Shown: positions 35,367 to 44,547 of the stretch, one piece after another
Layout of the letters: each line of letters starts with the position of its first letter
Numbering within the stretch: the first letter of the stretch is position 1
The notes under the pieces: generated by a model
Database searches by the model: none
The model's input: only the letters and a program-made list of their open reading frames with translations
Told to the model about the DNA's origin: nothing
Made by a program: the position numbers and the translations under genes
Assembly (NCBI GenBank): GCA_963724665.1
Contig: CAVRVH010000007.1
Location: 124,001 to 188,000, forward strand
Direction: 5' to 3'
Length of the DNA stretch: 64,000 bases
Source: DASUPK01 sp963724665
GTDB lineage: Bacteria > Actinomycetota > Thermoleophilia > Solirubrobacterales > 70-9

Positions 35367-36756
35367 CTCCATTCCCACCGGTGGGCTCCGGTAGCGGGAT
35401 CGCCTCCTGGTATGCCGCGGGTGGGCTTCCGGGTCGCGTGAACGGCATCGAACCCAGCCAGATCAGCGGGGCGATCAGCCAGAGATGCCGCCAGTGGGCG
35501 GTGTCGACGACAAGGCTGTTGACGAGCATCCCGGCCCAGGATCCGAGTAGCGCCGCCGAGCCGATCCCGTAGGTGGATCGACCTGCGAGCGCGTTTTGGG
35601 TGGCTAAGAGCAGCGTGACGAGCAGCAGGGCCAGGATCACCATGAAACCGAGCAGGCCCTGCTCAGCAAGGATCCGGACGTAGATGCTGTGGGTCGAGAG
35701 GGGGGAGACCACCTCGAACTGCCCTGGGCCGATCCCGAGTGGGTTCTGGGTGGCCAGATCGATCCCGGTCCGCTGAGCGCTGAACCGCTCGGTGTCGTAC
35801 TGCTGAAGGGCGGCGCGCTGGTTGAGGAACTTGACCGACCCGAGCGCGCTGAAGATGGCGAGAAGCAGGCCCCCGGCGATCATGATCAGGACCAGCAGAC
35901 GGCCGGCTCGCCGTGCGCCTCCCCGCCGGATCGCGGTAACGGCGAAGACGATCACAATCGCCACGACCGCGTTGATCCACGCGCCTCTTGAGAAAGAGAA
36001 GAGCACGCCTCCGAGCAGCAGCGCAATGATCGTGAGCTTGTACGCAGACCGGAGCCTGAGCAGCCGCGGCTCGATCGTCTCCTGCAGCAGGATCGCGATT
36101 GCCGGCACCATGAACGGGCCGAAGACGTTCGGATCCGCGAAGAACGCTTGGACCCGGCCGATGTTGTAGATCTGGTCGTGGAATGGAATCGGCAGCGCGA
36201 TGGCGGCGAGGCCGATGATCGCCGACGAGGTGGCGGCGATGAGGTATCCGATCACCACGATCCTGGCGCGGTCCTCGGAGTTGACGAAGCTGCACAGCCA
36301 GACTGCGAAGGCGATGAGGTAGAGGGTGATTGAGAGGAAGAGCGCGGCCCGGGAGACGTCCTTGATCTCGAACATGGAGATCAAATTCAGCGACACGAAC
36401 CCCGCCAGCAGGAGCCCGATGATCGGCCGTACGCGCGAGAGATCGATTCGGCCGGTGACTGCCGCGATCGCGATCACGATGACCAGCACGAAGTCGGGAG
36501 GGGCGGGCTGGACGAACACGATCCCGAGCAGGGCGAAGCCGAGCAGCGCCGCGCGCTCGTACCGGAAGATCGCGAGAGCGATCACGCCTGTGGTGCCGAT
36601 CCCCCCGGCGAGCACGAGGGCGAGCGACGGCGGTGGATTCAGGTAGAGCGCGAGGCTGAGCGCCGCGGCGAGAGCGATCAGGAGCGGCAAGAGACCGAGG
36701 GTGCGGAAACTCACACCCATGCCATTCATCCTCGCTGTCGCCGCCCCGGACTCCAC
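35314..36756 (-). CDS. O-antigen ligase/polymerase-like membrane protein (Wzy_C)
   Basis: A 480-residue polytopic protein with about 11-12 hydrophobic segments and the Wzy_C region FSFSRGAWINAVVAIVIVFA, then a large loop with RTGIDLATQNPLGIGPGQFE and STHSIYVRILAEQGLLGF. The pattern fits O-antigen ligases and polymerases that join polyprenyl-linked glycans. The Pro/Gly/Ser-rich C-terminus overlaps the BY-kinase gene. The GTG at 36756 and ATGs at 36729 and 36720 are possible starts. Confidence 0.8.
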   Translation of the reverse strand: MESGAATARMNGMGVSFRTLGLLPLLIALAAALSLALYLNPPPSLALVLAGGIGTTGVIALAIFRYERAALLGFALLGIVFVQPAPPDFVLVIVIAIAAVTGRIDLSRVRPIIGLLLAGFVSLNLISMFEIKDVSRAALFLSITLYLIAFAVWLCSFVNSEDRARIVVIGYLIAATSSAIIGLAAIALPIPFHDQIYNIGRVQAFFADPNVFGPFMVPAIAILLQETIEPRLLRLRSAYKLTIIALLLGGVLFSFSRGAWINAVVAIVIVFAVTAIRRGGARRAGRLLVLIMIAGGLLLAIFSALGSVKFLNQRAALQQYDTERFSAQRTGIDLATQNPLGIGPGQFEVVSPLSTHSIYVRILAEQGLLGFMVILALLLVTLLLATQNALAGRSTYGIGSAALLGSWAGMLVNSLVVDTAHWRHLWLIAPLIWLGSMPFTRPGSPPAAYQEAIPLPEPTGGNGASGARSSGTTTPRPGPR

Positions 36757-36782
36757 CGGTCTTGGAGATTAGACCGAGTGAG

Positions 36783-37565
36783 CTAGTTAGCCGAGTCGGG
36801 GTGACGTCTGGATCGAACGGCCCAACGGCCCAGCCGGCCTGGGGGAGAGTCGTAGACGCGGCGCCAGACCCCGCTCGCCTTCACCTCGAAGGTGATCCTG
36901 GAGTCGAGCCCATCGATCAGCTGGCGCCGGAGTTCGTAGCGGGTCCAGCCGCCGCGCTGTCCGCAGGTGACGGCGACCTCGTAACCGGCCTGGGCGGCGG
37001 CGTCGGGGCAACTCGCCGAATAGGTGCAGTTCGGGTACGCGAAGGAGAGCACCGGATGATCGAGCAGGCTTTCGAGCTGCTCACGAGATTCCGTCATCTC
37101 GCGGAGGGCAAGCTCGGCGTCAGCGTCGACCAGCTCCGTGTGGTGAGAGGTGTGGGAGCCGATCTCCACCCAGCGGCTGCGGTCGAGCTGCCGCAGCTCG
37201 TCCTCGCCCATCAGCCTGATGTTCGCCTCCGGAGCGATCGCGAGATGGGGTTGTCCCAGCAGGCCGGGACATGCGAAGACCGTGACCGGGATCTCGAGCT
37301 CCGCCAGGATCGGCTCGAGGATCGTCAGGTTGTCGAGCGTCCCGTCGTCGAAGGTGATCGAGCAGACCCCCTTGGGCGGAGGGCCGCCGTTGAGAGTGGA
37401 GGCGAAGTCCGCCAGCCGCTGAAAGGCGTACCCGCGGCGCTTCAGCGAGAGCATCTGGGAGCGAAACGCCTCGGGCGAGACGATCAGGTTGGCCGGATCC
37501 TGGTCCCGCGGAAGCCGGGTGCCCAGAGCGTGGTAGGTGAGTACAGCCGGTGGACGAGGCAGCAC
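36783..37565 (-). CDS. Polysaccharide deacetylase (NodB/CE4-type)
   Basis: A 260-residue CE4 domain. VCSITFDDGTLDNLTIL is motif 1 (catalytic Asp-Asp), IGSHTSHHTELV is motif 2 with the zinc histidines, and FAYPNCTYS stands in for motif 3. No signal peptide is visible, so action on a lipid-linked intermediate in the cytoplasm, or non-classical export, must be considered. The GTG start lies 6 nt after a TACAAC box (37572-37577 on this strand), i.e. apparently leaderless. Confidence 0.88.
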   Translation of the reverse strand: MLPRPPAVLTYHALGTRLPRDQDPANLIVSPEAFRSQMLSLKRRGYAFQRLADFASTLNGGPPPKGVCSITFDDGTLDNLTILEPILAELEIPVTVFACPGLLGQPHLAIAPEANIRLMGEDELRQLDRSRWVEIGSHTSHHTELVDADAELALREMTESREQLESLLDHPVLSFAYPNCTYSASCPDAAAQAGYEVAVTCGQRGGWTRYELRRQLIDGLDSRITFEVKASGVWRRVYDSPPGRLGRWAVRSRRHPDSAN

Positions 37566-37617
37566 TCCGTGGTTGTAGCGGATGCAGAGCAGGCCGCCGC
37601 GTGATTAGGTGCGCGGC

Positions 37618-39564
37618 ATGACCGCACCTGATGGGCGAGGAGATGCGGGGGATCCCGTCCTGTCGCAGGCGGCCGTGTTGATCCTGCTCGGCACCACGGC
37701 GGTGCTCGGCTGGTGGGGCTGGGAGCAGGGCGGGTTCTTCGACGTCGTCTTCCTGCCGGGCTCGATGATCCTGCTGTTGCTCCTGGCGATGCTTGCCTGG
37801 TTCGGCCCCTGGCCGGTCAGCCTCCGCGGGCCCGCGCTCGTTGCGATCGCCGCGATGGCAGGGCTCAGCCTCTGGACGCTCCTCTCGGCGTTCTGGTCAC
37901 CGCTCCCGTCGGAGGCGATCAGCGACGCGCAGCATGCCTTCCTCTACGCGGTCGCCCTGGGCCTCGGCATCTGGCTCGCCATCCTGATGCGGGATCGTCC
38001 CTTGCTCGCTCTCTCCCCGGTGGTGGTATCGGTCGCCCTGGTCGGCATAGCCACCGTGATCGCCCTCTGGACGAGCAACAACCCCCAGGACCTCGTCGAG
38101 GGCGACGCCACGCTGCGATATCCGATCGGTTATCGCAACGCCGAGGCGGCCTTCTTCCTGGCAGCGGTCTGGCCCATGGTGGTCTTCTCGGCTTCCCGCC
38201 AGATCCCGCCATGGCTTCGAGGGCTCCTCTCCGGGTCGGCAACCGTGTGCCTGGGGTTGGCCGTCCTCGCCCAGAGCCGCGGATCGGTGTTCGCGGTACC
38301 CATCGCCCTGGCGGTCCTGGTGGCCGTCCATCCAAGGCGCCTCAACGTCGTGTTCTGGACCGCGATCGCCGCGATCCCGGCTGCGGTCGCCCTCCCGTGG
38401 CTGCTCGACGTCTATCGGGCCGGTCACGGGAACACGGACGCCACGCTCCCGCTTCTCCGTCACGCGGCGACCGCGATCGCGCTGACCGCCGCGCTCGCGA
38501 CCCTGGTGGGCTGGGCGATGGCGCGATTGGACCCGGTCGAGAGGCTGTCGCCGCGTTCCACCACTGTCGTGAGCAGGGTCGTCGCTGTGGTCGCGGCGAT
38601 TGCGCTCGTCGTGGGCGTGATCGGCGCCACGAAGTCCGCGGGAGGGCCGATCAAGTTCATCAGCCACCACGCGAGCCAAATCAACTCGAGCAGCTCGGAC
38701 CTCGGCCCGCAGGGGGCGAGGTTCGGCCTCAATCTGCAGACCGAGCGCGGCGACCTCTGGCGCGTGGCGATCGACGACTTCAAGAATCACCCGGTTGCCG
38801 GGGAGGGCGCGGGCAGCTTCTGGTTCTCATACCTGCTGCACAGGCACAGCCTGCTGGAGGCGCGCGACACCCACAGCGTCGAGCTCCAGATGGCGGCGGA
38901 GCTCGGTATCCCAGGTGTGTTGCTGTTTGCGACCTTCCTCATAGCCGCGGTCATGGCTGTGTTGAGAGCGCGGCGGGCGGGGGAGGAGGCGGCGGCACTG
39001 GCCGCAGGCGCCCTGGCGATGAGCGCCTATTGGCTCGTGCACTCATCGGTCGACTGGTTTTTCGACTACGCCGCGATCACGCTTCCGGCGATGTTCGCTC
39101 TGGGGGTGGCGGCCGGCCCGAGCCTGCAGGACAGGGTTGCCGAGGTGTCCCTGTGGCGCAGGCGTGCCGTGGGGGCCGTGCTCGTTCTCGTTGCGGTGAC
39201 GATGGTGCCCCTCTTCTTCAGCGCCCGCTACACGAACCACGCACTCCGCACCTCGAACTCTGACCTCTCTGGCGCCTATCGCGACCTCGACCGTGCCGCG
39301 GACCTGAACCCGTGGAGCAGCCAGCCCCTGGCCGCCAAGGCGTCGATAGCCGAGGCTGCAGGCGACGAGCCGACGGCGCTCCGCGCGGTCAACGACGCCA
39401 TCGAGCGGACCCCGGAGGAGTGGATTCTGTACTGGCAGAAGGCAAAGGTGCTTGCAAAGTCGGATCCGGCCGCTGCGCGTGCGGCGCTTGCCCAGGCGCG
39501 TGCAAGGAACCCGACGGGCCCCGAAATTGAGGCACTTGGGGCCCAGCTAGGCGCGGGGCATTAG
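37618..39564 (+). CDS. O-antigen ligase-like membrane protein with C-terminal TPR-like region
   Basis: A 648-residue protein. About 12 hydrophobic segments surround a Wzy_C core (LAQSRGSVFAVPIALAVLVA, FKNHPVAGEGAGSFWF, DTHSVELQMAAELGIPGVLL). After the last membrane helix come about 100 residues of helical repeats (AYRDLDRAADLNPWS, AAKASIAEAAGDEPTALRAV) resembling TPRs. It is the second ligase/polymerase of the locus. ATG 37618 is 7 nt past TTAGGT (37605-37610), suggesting a leaderless start; an upstream GTG (37609) would overlap that box. Confidence 0.82.
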   Translation: MTAPDGRGDAGDPVLSQAAVLILLGTTAVLGWWGWEQGGFFDVVFLPGSMILLLLLAMLAWFGPWPVSLRGPALVAIAAMAGLSLWTLLSAFWSPLPSEAISDAQHAFLYAVALGLGIWLAILMRDRPLLALSPVVVSVALVGIATVIALWTSNNPQDLVEGDATLRYPIGYRNAEAAFFLAAVWPMVVFSASRQIPPWLRGLLSGSATVCLGLAVLAQSRGSVFAVPIALAVLVAVHPRRLNVVFWTAIAAIPAAVALPWLLDVYRAGHGNTDATLPLLRHAATAIALTAALATLVGWAMARLDPVERLSPRSTTVVSRVVAVVAAIALVVGVIGATKSAGGPIKFISHHASQINSSSSDLGPQGARFGLNLQTERGDLWRVAIDDFKNHPVAGEGAGSFWFSYLLHRHSLLEARDTHSVELQMAAELGIPGVLLFATFLIAAVMAVLRARRAGEEAAALAAGALAMSAYWLVHSSVDWFFDYAAITLPAMFALGVAAGPSLQDRVAEVSLWRRRAVGAVLVLVAVTMVPLFFSARYTNHALRTSNSDLSGAYRDLDRAADLNPWSSQPLAAKASIAEAAGDEPTALRAVNDAIERTPEEWILYWQKAKVLAKSDPAAARAALAQARARNPTGPEIEALGAQLGAGH

Positions 39565-39733
39565 TCCAACGTAGGCAGCGCGGATCATGATTGCGGGAAA
39601 ATGCGGATTCGCGGATCTTTATCTACCCGTAGGATGCCGTTCGAATCTGGGAGTCAGCGTCCCGGGGGCCCGATTGCAGGGGCATGTAGGGCCCTCCTGT
39701 CCCGTACTCCCCATGCCGATAAGGATGGGAATA

Positions 39734-40093
39734 ATGAGAAAGTTCACACCAAAGCGTCTCGGGGGTATCGCCCTGCTGGCGGTCGTAGCTTCACTTGCGG
39801 CCGCACCTGCAATGGCTATCGCGCAGGATGCACTGTCGAATCCCTCGGCCAGCGAGTACGAGCCGCAGTCTCAGGTCCAAGGTACGAACACGACTGGCTC
39901 ACAGCCACAGGCCCAGGCCCAGAACCAGGGCCCAGCAGCGCAGCACGCCACCAGCCCCACGGGGCTTAGCTCGAACGTCGGATCCCTGCCCTTCACGGGC
40001 CTGGATGTGATCGTTCTGGTTGTGGTTGCCGGCGCTCTGATTGGGACGGGCTTCGCGCTTCGCAGGCTGTCCGCTCCAAAGACCCAGGCCTAA
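39734..40093 (+). CDS. LPFTG-motif secreted protein (likely sortase substrate)
   Basis: A 119-residue protein with a signal peptide (RKFTPKRLGGIALLAVVASL, cleavage near AMAIA) and a Gln/Ser/Pro-rich middle. A complete C-terminal sorting signal follows: SLPFTG, a hydrophobic helix (LDVIVLVVVAGALIGTGFAL) and a basic tail (RRLS...K). ATG 39734 is preceded by AAGGA 8 nt upstream. The sortase gene at 41632-42330 lies two genes away. The 170-nt leader (39565-39733) has a GGCATG/CATGCC pairing but no recognised element. Confidence 0.8.
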   Translation: MRKFTPKRLGGIALLAVVASLAAAPAMAIAQDALSNPSASEYEPQSQVQGTNTTGSQPQAQAQNQGPAAQHATSPTGLSSNVGSLPFTGLDVIVLVVVAGALIGTGFALRRLSAPKTQA

Positions 40094-40112
40094 CCAAAGG
40101 AACAATCAAAAC

Positions 40113-41627
40113 GTGACCGCTGCCTCCCACACGGTGCGCGAGGTCGCGCAGGCTCGTACGAGTTTTCCGTACATCGACGGGCTGAGCGCTCAGCGCAAGG
40201 TTGAACTGCTGACCTTGCGGTTTGCGCCTGCCTTGACAGGCGGGCTGATCGCGTACTCGCATCTGCACTCCGAGTGGCAGGGGCTGCTGGTCTTCGCCTG
40301 CATGCTGGCGGCGGTCACCCTGCTGAGGCGTCCGCGGTATCCGCTGCACCTGATTCCGCTCGCCTCGGCAATCGTCTACATAATCGCCCCGCCGCTTGGC
40401 GCGGCAACGGCGGTTCTGATCAGCATCTCCGACGGCTCGCCGAGCACGGTGACCGTCGCGCATATGCTGGCCCCGGTCCTTGGCGCCTGGCTCGTGACCG
40501 CGCTCGGCGCCTGGATCACGCATCGCTTCCGCCATGAGCGGGAGGTGCGTGTGGCGGTGATCGGGTCTCACGAGTTCGCCGCAGGCCTCGAGGCTGAGCT
40601 CGAAGCGGTCGGCGTCCGGGGCTACAAGGTGGTCGGGTCGATCGACCCGGTCCACTCCTGCGACCGCCCCGAGATCGCCGGCGTGCGCTGCCTCGGCTCG
40701 CTGGTCCTGCTGCGCCAGACGGTGCTGGATAACGGGATCGAGCTGTTGGTGCTGGGGCCGCTCGCTCCTGCCGAGGGCGAGAACTCCTTCGAGGAGACGC
40801 CGTCGCGCCTGGATGTCTTCGAGCAGGTCGCCGAAGCATGTCTGGACCTGCCCGTCTCGATGATCGAGTCAGGCCAGCTCTACGAGGACATCTTCGGCCA
40901 CGTGCCATTGGGCACGACCACGTCAGCGTGGTTCCAGTACATGCTTCACCCGAGCTACAACGGCGGTGTGGGCTTCCAGAAGAGGGTCATGGACCTCGTT
41001 CTGAGCACCGCGATCGGTGTCCTCGCTGCCCCCTTCGTGCTCCTGGCCGCTATCGCGATCAAGCTCGGGGACCGGGGGCCCGTCCTGCACTTCCAGAAGA
41101 GGATCGGCGAGGGCGGAAAGGAGATCCGCGTGCCCAAGCTGCGCACGATGCGCCCGGACGCCGACAAGGACGGAGCGCGCTGGACGGGCAGCGACGACGA
41201 TCGGATCACCCCCGTCGGCCGGATTCTCAGGCGCCTGCACATCGACGAGCTCCCACAGATCTGGCTGGTGCTCGCCGGGGAGATGAGCCTGGTTGGGCCG
41301 CGCCCTGAGCAACCCTCGATCGTGGGCAAGCTCGAGGAGCAGTTTCCCTATTACGACCGGCGCCACCTGATCAAGCCCGGGATCACGGGCTGGGCGCAGG
41401 TGCGCTGCGGGTACGGCGGAAGCAGCCTGGGTACCGCCTGGAAGCTCTGCCACGACCTCTACTACCTGAAGAGGCGCTCCCTGATGTTCGATTTCCTGAT
41501 CGTCCTGGAGACCGCGAGCGCCATTTTCTTCCCGGAGCCGATGAAACGGCCGGACGAGCGCTTCATCGTGGCCTACCGCACCGCCGAGGGAGCCCCCACC
41601 GCTCCCGCGCCCTTCGAGCTCGCCTGA
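40113..41627 (+). CDS. Polyprenyl-phosphate glycosyl-1-phosphate transferase (WbaP/CpsE-like)
   Basis: A 504-residue initiating transferase. The N-terminal half has about four membrane segments and a CoA-binding-like Rossmann part (VRVAVIGSHEFAAGLEAELE). The C-terminal bacterial sugar transferase domain has KRVMDLVLSTAIGVLAAPFV, VPKLRTMRPDA, RRLHIDELPQIWLVLAGEMS, LVGPRPEQP and KPGITGWAQV. It transfers a sugar phosphate to undecaprenyl-P. The GTG start follows AAAGGAA by 10 nt and comes 20 nt after the LPFTG gene, so the two probably share a transcript. Confidence 0.92.
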   Translation: MTAASHTVREVAQARTSFPYIDGLSAQRKVELLTLRFAPALTGGLIAYSHLHSEWQGLLVFACMLAAVTLLRRPRYPLHLIPLASAIVYIIAPPLGAATAVLISISDGSPSTVTVAHMLAPVLGAWLVTALGAWITHRFRHEREVRVAVIGSHEFAAGLEAELEAVGVRGYKVVGSIDPVHSCDRPEIAGVRCLGSLVLLRQTVLDNGIELLVLGPLAPAEGENSFEETPSRLDVFEQVAEACLDLPVSMIESGQLYEDIFGHVPLGTTTSAWFQYMLHPSYNGGVGFQKRVMDLVLSTAIGVLAAPFVLLAAIAIKLGDRGPVLHFQKRIGEGGKEIRVPKLRTMRPDADKDGARWTGSDDDRITPVGRILRRLHIDELPQIWLVLAGEMSLVGPRPEQPSIVGKLEEQFPYYDRRHLIKPGITGWAQVRCGYGGSSLGTAWKLCHDLYYLKRRSLMFDFLIVLETASAIFFPEPMKRPDERFIVAYRTAEGAPTAPAPFELA

Positions 41628-41631
41628 GCGC

Positions 41632-42330
41632 CTAGGGAGCCGGCCAGCGGCCCTCGCCCGTGATGCCGAAGGTGTCGATGCGGGTGAGCTTGGCGAAGAC
41701 CGCATAGCGCTGGGCGGCGCTGTACGGCGGGTGACACGCGGTCAGCACCAGCTGCGGGTAACCGACCGGCTTGATGATCCCGACGTCGCTCGGGTCGACG
41801 ATGTCGTGACGCTGGACCGTGTAGGTGAATGCGGCGTAGGGCATCTCGATTCGGATCTCGTCGCCGTTCTGGATGTCGTCGATGTGACGAAACGGCGCGA
41901 GATAGGTCGTTCGGTGACCGGCGATCGCGACGGTGCCGGGTTGTCCCGGGAGGGGGGTGTTCTTGTAGTGGCCGGGGCCCTTCTCCAGCGAGGAGGTGTC
42001 CGTGCCCTGGATCACCACGATGCTGAGGCCGATGCGATCGATCTTGATCCGCCCAATGGCATGGCCCTCCTGCAGGTGGGGCTCGAAGCGGTCGGCCAGG
42101 ATGCGCGCCTTCGCGGCGTTGCCGCGGACGCCGGCGATCGCCTCGAGGTCCGCAGGCGTCGGGTACTGCGCCTCGAGCTGGTTGAGCTGGTCAGCGGCCT
42201 GGCCCTGCTTGATGGCGGCGTAGGCGGCTGAGAAGGGCTCCTGCCAGACCAGGGTGAGCCCCGCGTCCGTGAGCACGACGAGGCCCGCCGTGATCAGCAT
42301 GATCGAGATGATCCTCAACGCTCGGTGCAC
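41632..42330 (-). CDS. Sortase (class E-like)
   Basis: A 232-residue protein with an N-terminal membrane anchor (IISIMLITAGLVVLTDAGL) and a sortase barrel. VAIAGHRTTYLAPFRHIDDI holds the catalytic His, LVLTACHPPYSAAQRYAVFA holds the catalytic Cys and the following Arg. The HRTTY...F pattern resembles class E housekeeping sortases of actinobacteria. The GTG at 42330 is preferred; a longer frame would overlap argG. It should cleave the LPFTG protein at 39734-40093 and attach it to the wall. Confidence 0.85.
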   Translation of the reverse strand: MHRALRIISIMLITAGLVVLTDAGLTLVWQEPFSAAYAAIKQGQAADQLNQLEAQYPTPADLEAIAGVRGNAAKARILADRFEPHLQEGHAIGRIKIDRIGLSIVVIQGTDTSSLEKGPGHYKNTPLPGQPGTVAIAGHRTTYLAPFRHIDDIQNGDEIRIEMPYAAFTYTVQRHDIVDPSDVGIIKPVGYPQLVLTACHPPYSAAQRYAVFAKLTRIDTFGITGEGRWPAP

Positions 42331-42383
42331 TGCTGGGATTCTCGCAGCGGCGCCTGAACAAACACGCCACACTTCCCGGCTCA

Positions 42384-43655
42384 ATGAGCGCGGACGAGAA
42401 ATTCCCGGAAGCTCCGAGGATTGCCTCCTACCAGGCCGACCCCGAGCAGGTCGGACGTGTGCTCCTGCTCTACTCGGGAGGCCTGGACACCAGCGTGATG
42501 CTGAAGTGGATCCAGGAGCGCTACGGGGCGGAAATCGTGACGCTCACCGTCGACCTCGGGCAGCCCGGCGAGGAATGGGACGTGGTCACCGGCAAGGCCG
42601 AGCAGCTCGGGGCCGTCGAGACTGTCCTCGTCGACGCACGCGAGGAGTTCGCGAATGACTACGTCCTGCCGGCGATCAAGGCGAATGCCCTGTACGGCGG
42701 CGGCTATCCGCTCTTCACCGCCCTCGGCAGGCCGCTGATCGGCAAGCTGGCGGTCGAGGCGGCACGGGAGCACGGCTGCGACACGATCGCCCACGGCTGC
42801 ACCGGCAAGGGCAACGATCAGGTGCGGATCGAGGCGACGATCGCGACCCTCGACCCCAAGCTGCGAATCATCGCGCCGGTGCGCGAGTGGCAGATGGGCA
42901 GGGAGGAGGAGATCGCCTATGCGCGGGATCGCGGCATCCCGGTGAAGGGCGGGACCGAGGTCTCGCCGTATTCGATCGACGACAACCTCTGGGGACGCTC
43001 GTCGGAGGGTCGCGAAATCGAGGATCTGGACGCCGCTCCCCCGGACGACGTAATCCAGCTCGTCACCCGCCCCGAGGAGGCGGCGGACGACCCCCAGGAG
43101 GTCACGATCGGATTCGAGCGCGGTCGTCCCGTCTCACTCGACGGCGAGCAACTCGAGCTGGTCGAGCTCCTGGTGCGCGCCGCCGAGATCGGGCAGCGCC
43201 ATGGAGTCGGCATCGTCGACCACATCGAGGATCGGGTCGTCGGTCTCAAGGTGCGCGATCTATACGAGGTGCCGGCTGCCGCAATCGTCCTGGCGGCCCA
43301 CCGCGAGCTCGAGAAGCTCGTCTCCACGATCCACCAGAACAACTTCAAGGGCGCGCTCGAGAGTCAGTGGGCCTACCTCTGCTACGCGGGGCTCTGGCTG
43401 GAGCCGCTGCGTAGCGACCTCGACGCCTACATGGACTCGGTCAACGAGTTCGTCACCGGCGAGGTGACCGTCAGGCTCTACCGTGGCTCGGTGACCCCGA
43501 TCCGGAGGAGCTCGCCCTTCGCCCTTTACGACCGCTCCCTTGCGTCATTCGGGGAATCCGGGGGAGACTTCTCCCACCACGCGGGTCCAGGCTTCATCGA
43601 GCTCTTCACGCTCCAGAGCCGGCTTGCCCACCGGATCCGGAAGGCGGAGCAGTGA
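42384..43655 (+). CDS. argG: Argininosuccinate synthase
   Basis: A 423-residue enzyme with the ATP-binding VLLLYSGGLDTSVMLKWIQE and the substrate motifs AHGCTGKGNDQVRIE and GTEVSPYSIDDNLWGRS. It joins citrulline and aspartate. It is separate from argCJBD (17-21 kb). Family members near 400 residues match well; a short N-terminal extension precedes the first strand. No clear ribosome-binding site is seen at ATG 42384. Confidence 0.95.
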   Translation: MSADEKFPEAPRIASYQADPEQVGRVLLLYSGGLDTSVMLKWIQERYGAEIVTLTVDLGQPGEEWDVVTGKAEQLGAVETVLVDAREEFANDYVLPAIKANALYGGGYPLFTALGRPLIGKLAVEAAREHGCDTIAHGCTGKGNDQVRIEATIATLDPKLRIIAPVREWQMGREEEIAYARDRGIPVKGGTEVSPYSIDDNLWGRSSEGREIEDLDAAPPDDVIQLVTRPEEAADDPQEVTIGFERGRPVSLDGEQLELVELLVRAAEIGQRHGVGIVDHIEDRVVGLKVRDLYEVPAAAIVLAAHRELEKLVSTIHQNNFKGALESQWAYLCYAGLWLEPLRSDLDAYMDSVNEFVTGEVTVRLYRGSVTPIRRSSPFALYDRSLASFGESGGDFSHHAGPGFIELFTLQSRLAHRIRKAEQ

Positions 43656-43680
43656 TCCACGAGCTCGAAGAATCAGGCCT

Positions 43681-44547
43681 TTGAGCCTGGCTTACGTTCT
43701 CATGGTCCACACTGCTCCGCGGCAGGTGGAGCGGCTGATTCGGCGGCTCGCCGGTCCGGAAGTAGCGTTCTTCATCCATGTCGATCGCAAGTCGCCGCAG
43801 GCGGTCCACGCCGAGCTTGAGGAACGAGTCGAGGGGATCGACCATTGCAGCTTCATACGTCCCCAGGCCGTCCGCTGGGCGCATTTCAGCCAGATCGAAG
43901 TGACATTGCGTGGACTCGAGGCGGTCGAACGGAGCGGCCTCGACCCGGATCAAACGGCTCTGATCACCGGGCAGCACTACCCGATCGTTCCGAATTCGGA
44001 GATCGTCGGCCTATTGGGAGATCCGTCGCTGGCGTACATGCAGCATGAGCCGTTGCCGAATTACGACTGGTGGCCGTGGGACCGCGGCGGGCTCAACCGT
44101 TTTGAGCGAGTCCACGTCTGGATCCCCCGGAGGGGGAGCATGAAGGCTCTCCCGCTCATCAAACGCTCGTTGCCCGCCGCATACCGCCCTCAAGGCGGTT
44201 CCGCCTACTGGTCCCTGGGTCGACGTCACCGGAGGCACGTCCTCGACGTGGTGCAGAAGGATCAAGGGCTGATGCGGTGCTTTCGCCACTCCCGCGCCGG
44301 CGACGAGGTCCTCTTCCAAACGATCGTGATGAGCTCGTCGCTGGGCGAGTCTGTCGTCAATGACAACCTCGTGTTGGCCATCTGGCCGCCCGGGGCGCTC
44401 CGCCCGAGCACCCTTACATCTGATGACTTCGATCGCCTGGCGCAATCCTCCAAGCTGTTTGCGCGTAAGGTCGACGACACCGTGGATGCAGCGTTGCTGG
44501 ACCGCATCGACCGTGAGCTGCTTCAGATCCGAAAGGAGACCGAATGA
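43681..44547 (+). CDS. Core-2/I-branching-type glycosyltransferase (GT14-like)
   Basis: About 288 residues. AYVLMVHTAPRQVERLIRRL and VAFFIHVDRKSP are the N-terminal Branch-domain strands, and ITGQHYPIVPNSEI, GGSAYWSLGRRH and SRAGDEVLFQTIVM follow the family order. Eukaryotic members add beta-1,6-GlcNAc; bacterial members decorate surface glycans. A TTG at 43681 or ATG at 43702 may start it. It overlaps the next small gene by ATGA and marks the right end of the polysaccharide locus. Confidence 0.75.
   Translation: MSLAYVLMVHTAPRQVERLIRRLAGPEVAFFIHVDRKSPQAVHAELEERVEGIDHCSFIRPQAVRWAHFSQIEVTLRGLEAVERSGLDPDQTALITGQHYPIVPNSEIVGLLGDPSLAYMQHEPLPNYDWWPWDRGGLNRFERVHVWIPRRGSMKALPLIKRSLPAAYRPQGGSAYWSLGRRHRRHVLDVVQKDQGLMRCFRHSRAGDEVLFQTIVMSSSLGESVVNDNLVLAIWPPGALRPSTLTSDDFDRLAQSSKLFARKVDDTVDAALLDRIDRELLQIRKETE

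Noticed and set aside
39565..39733. Riboswitch in the leader of the LPFTG gene
   Set aside because: A six-base GGCATG/CATGCC pairing is the only structure noticed; no known aptamer signature is found.
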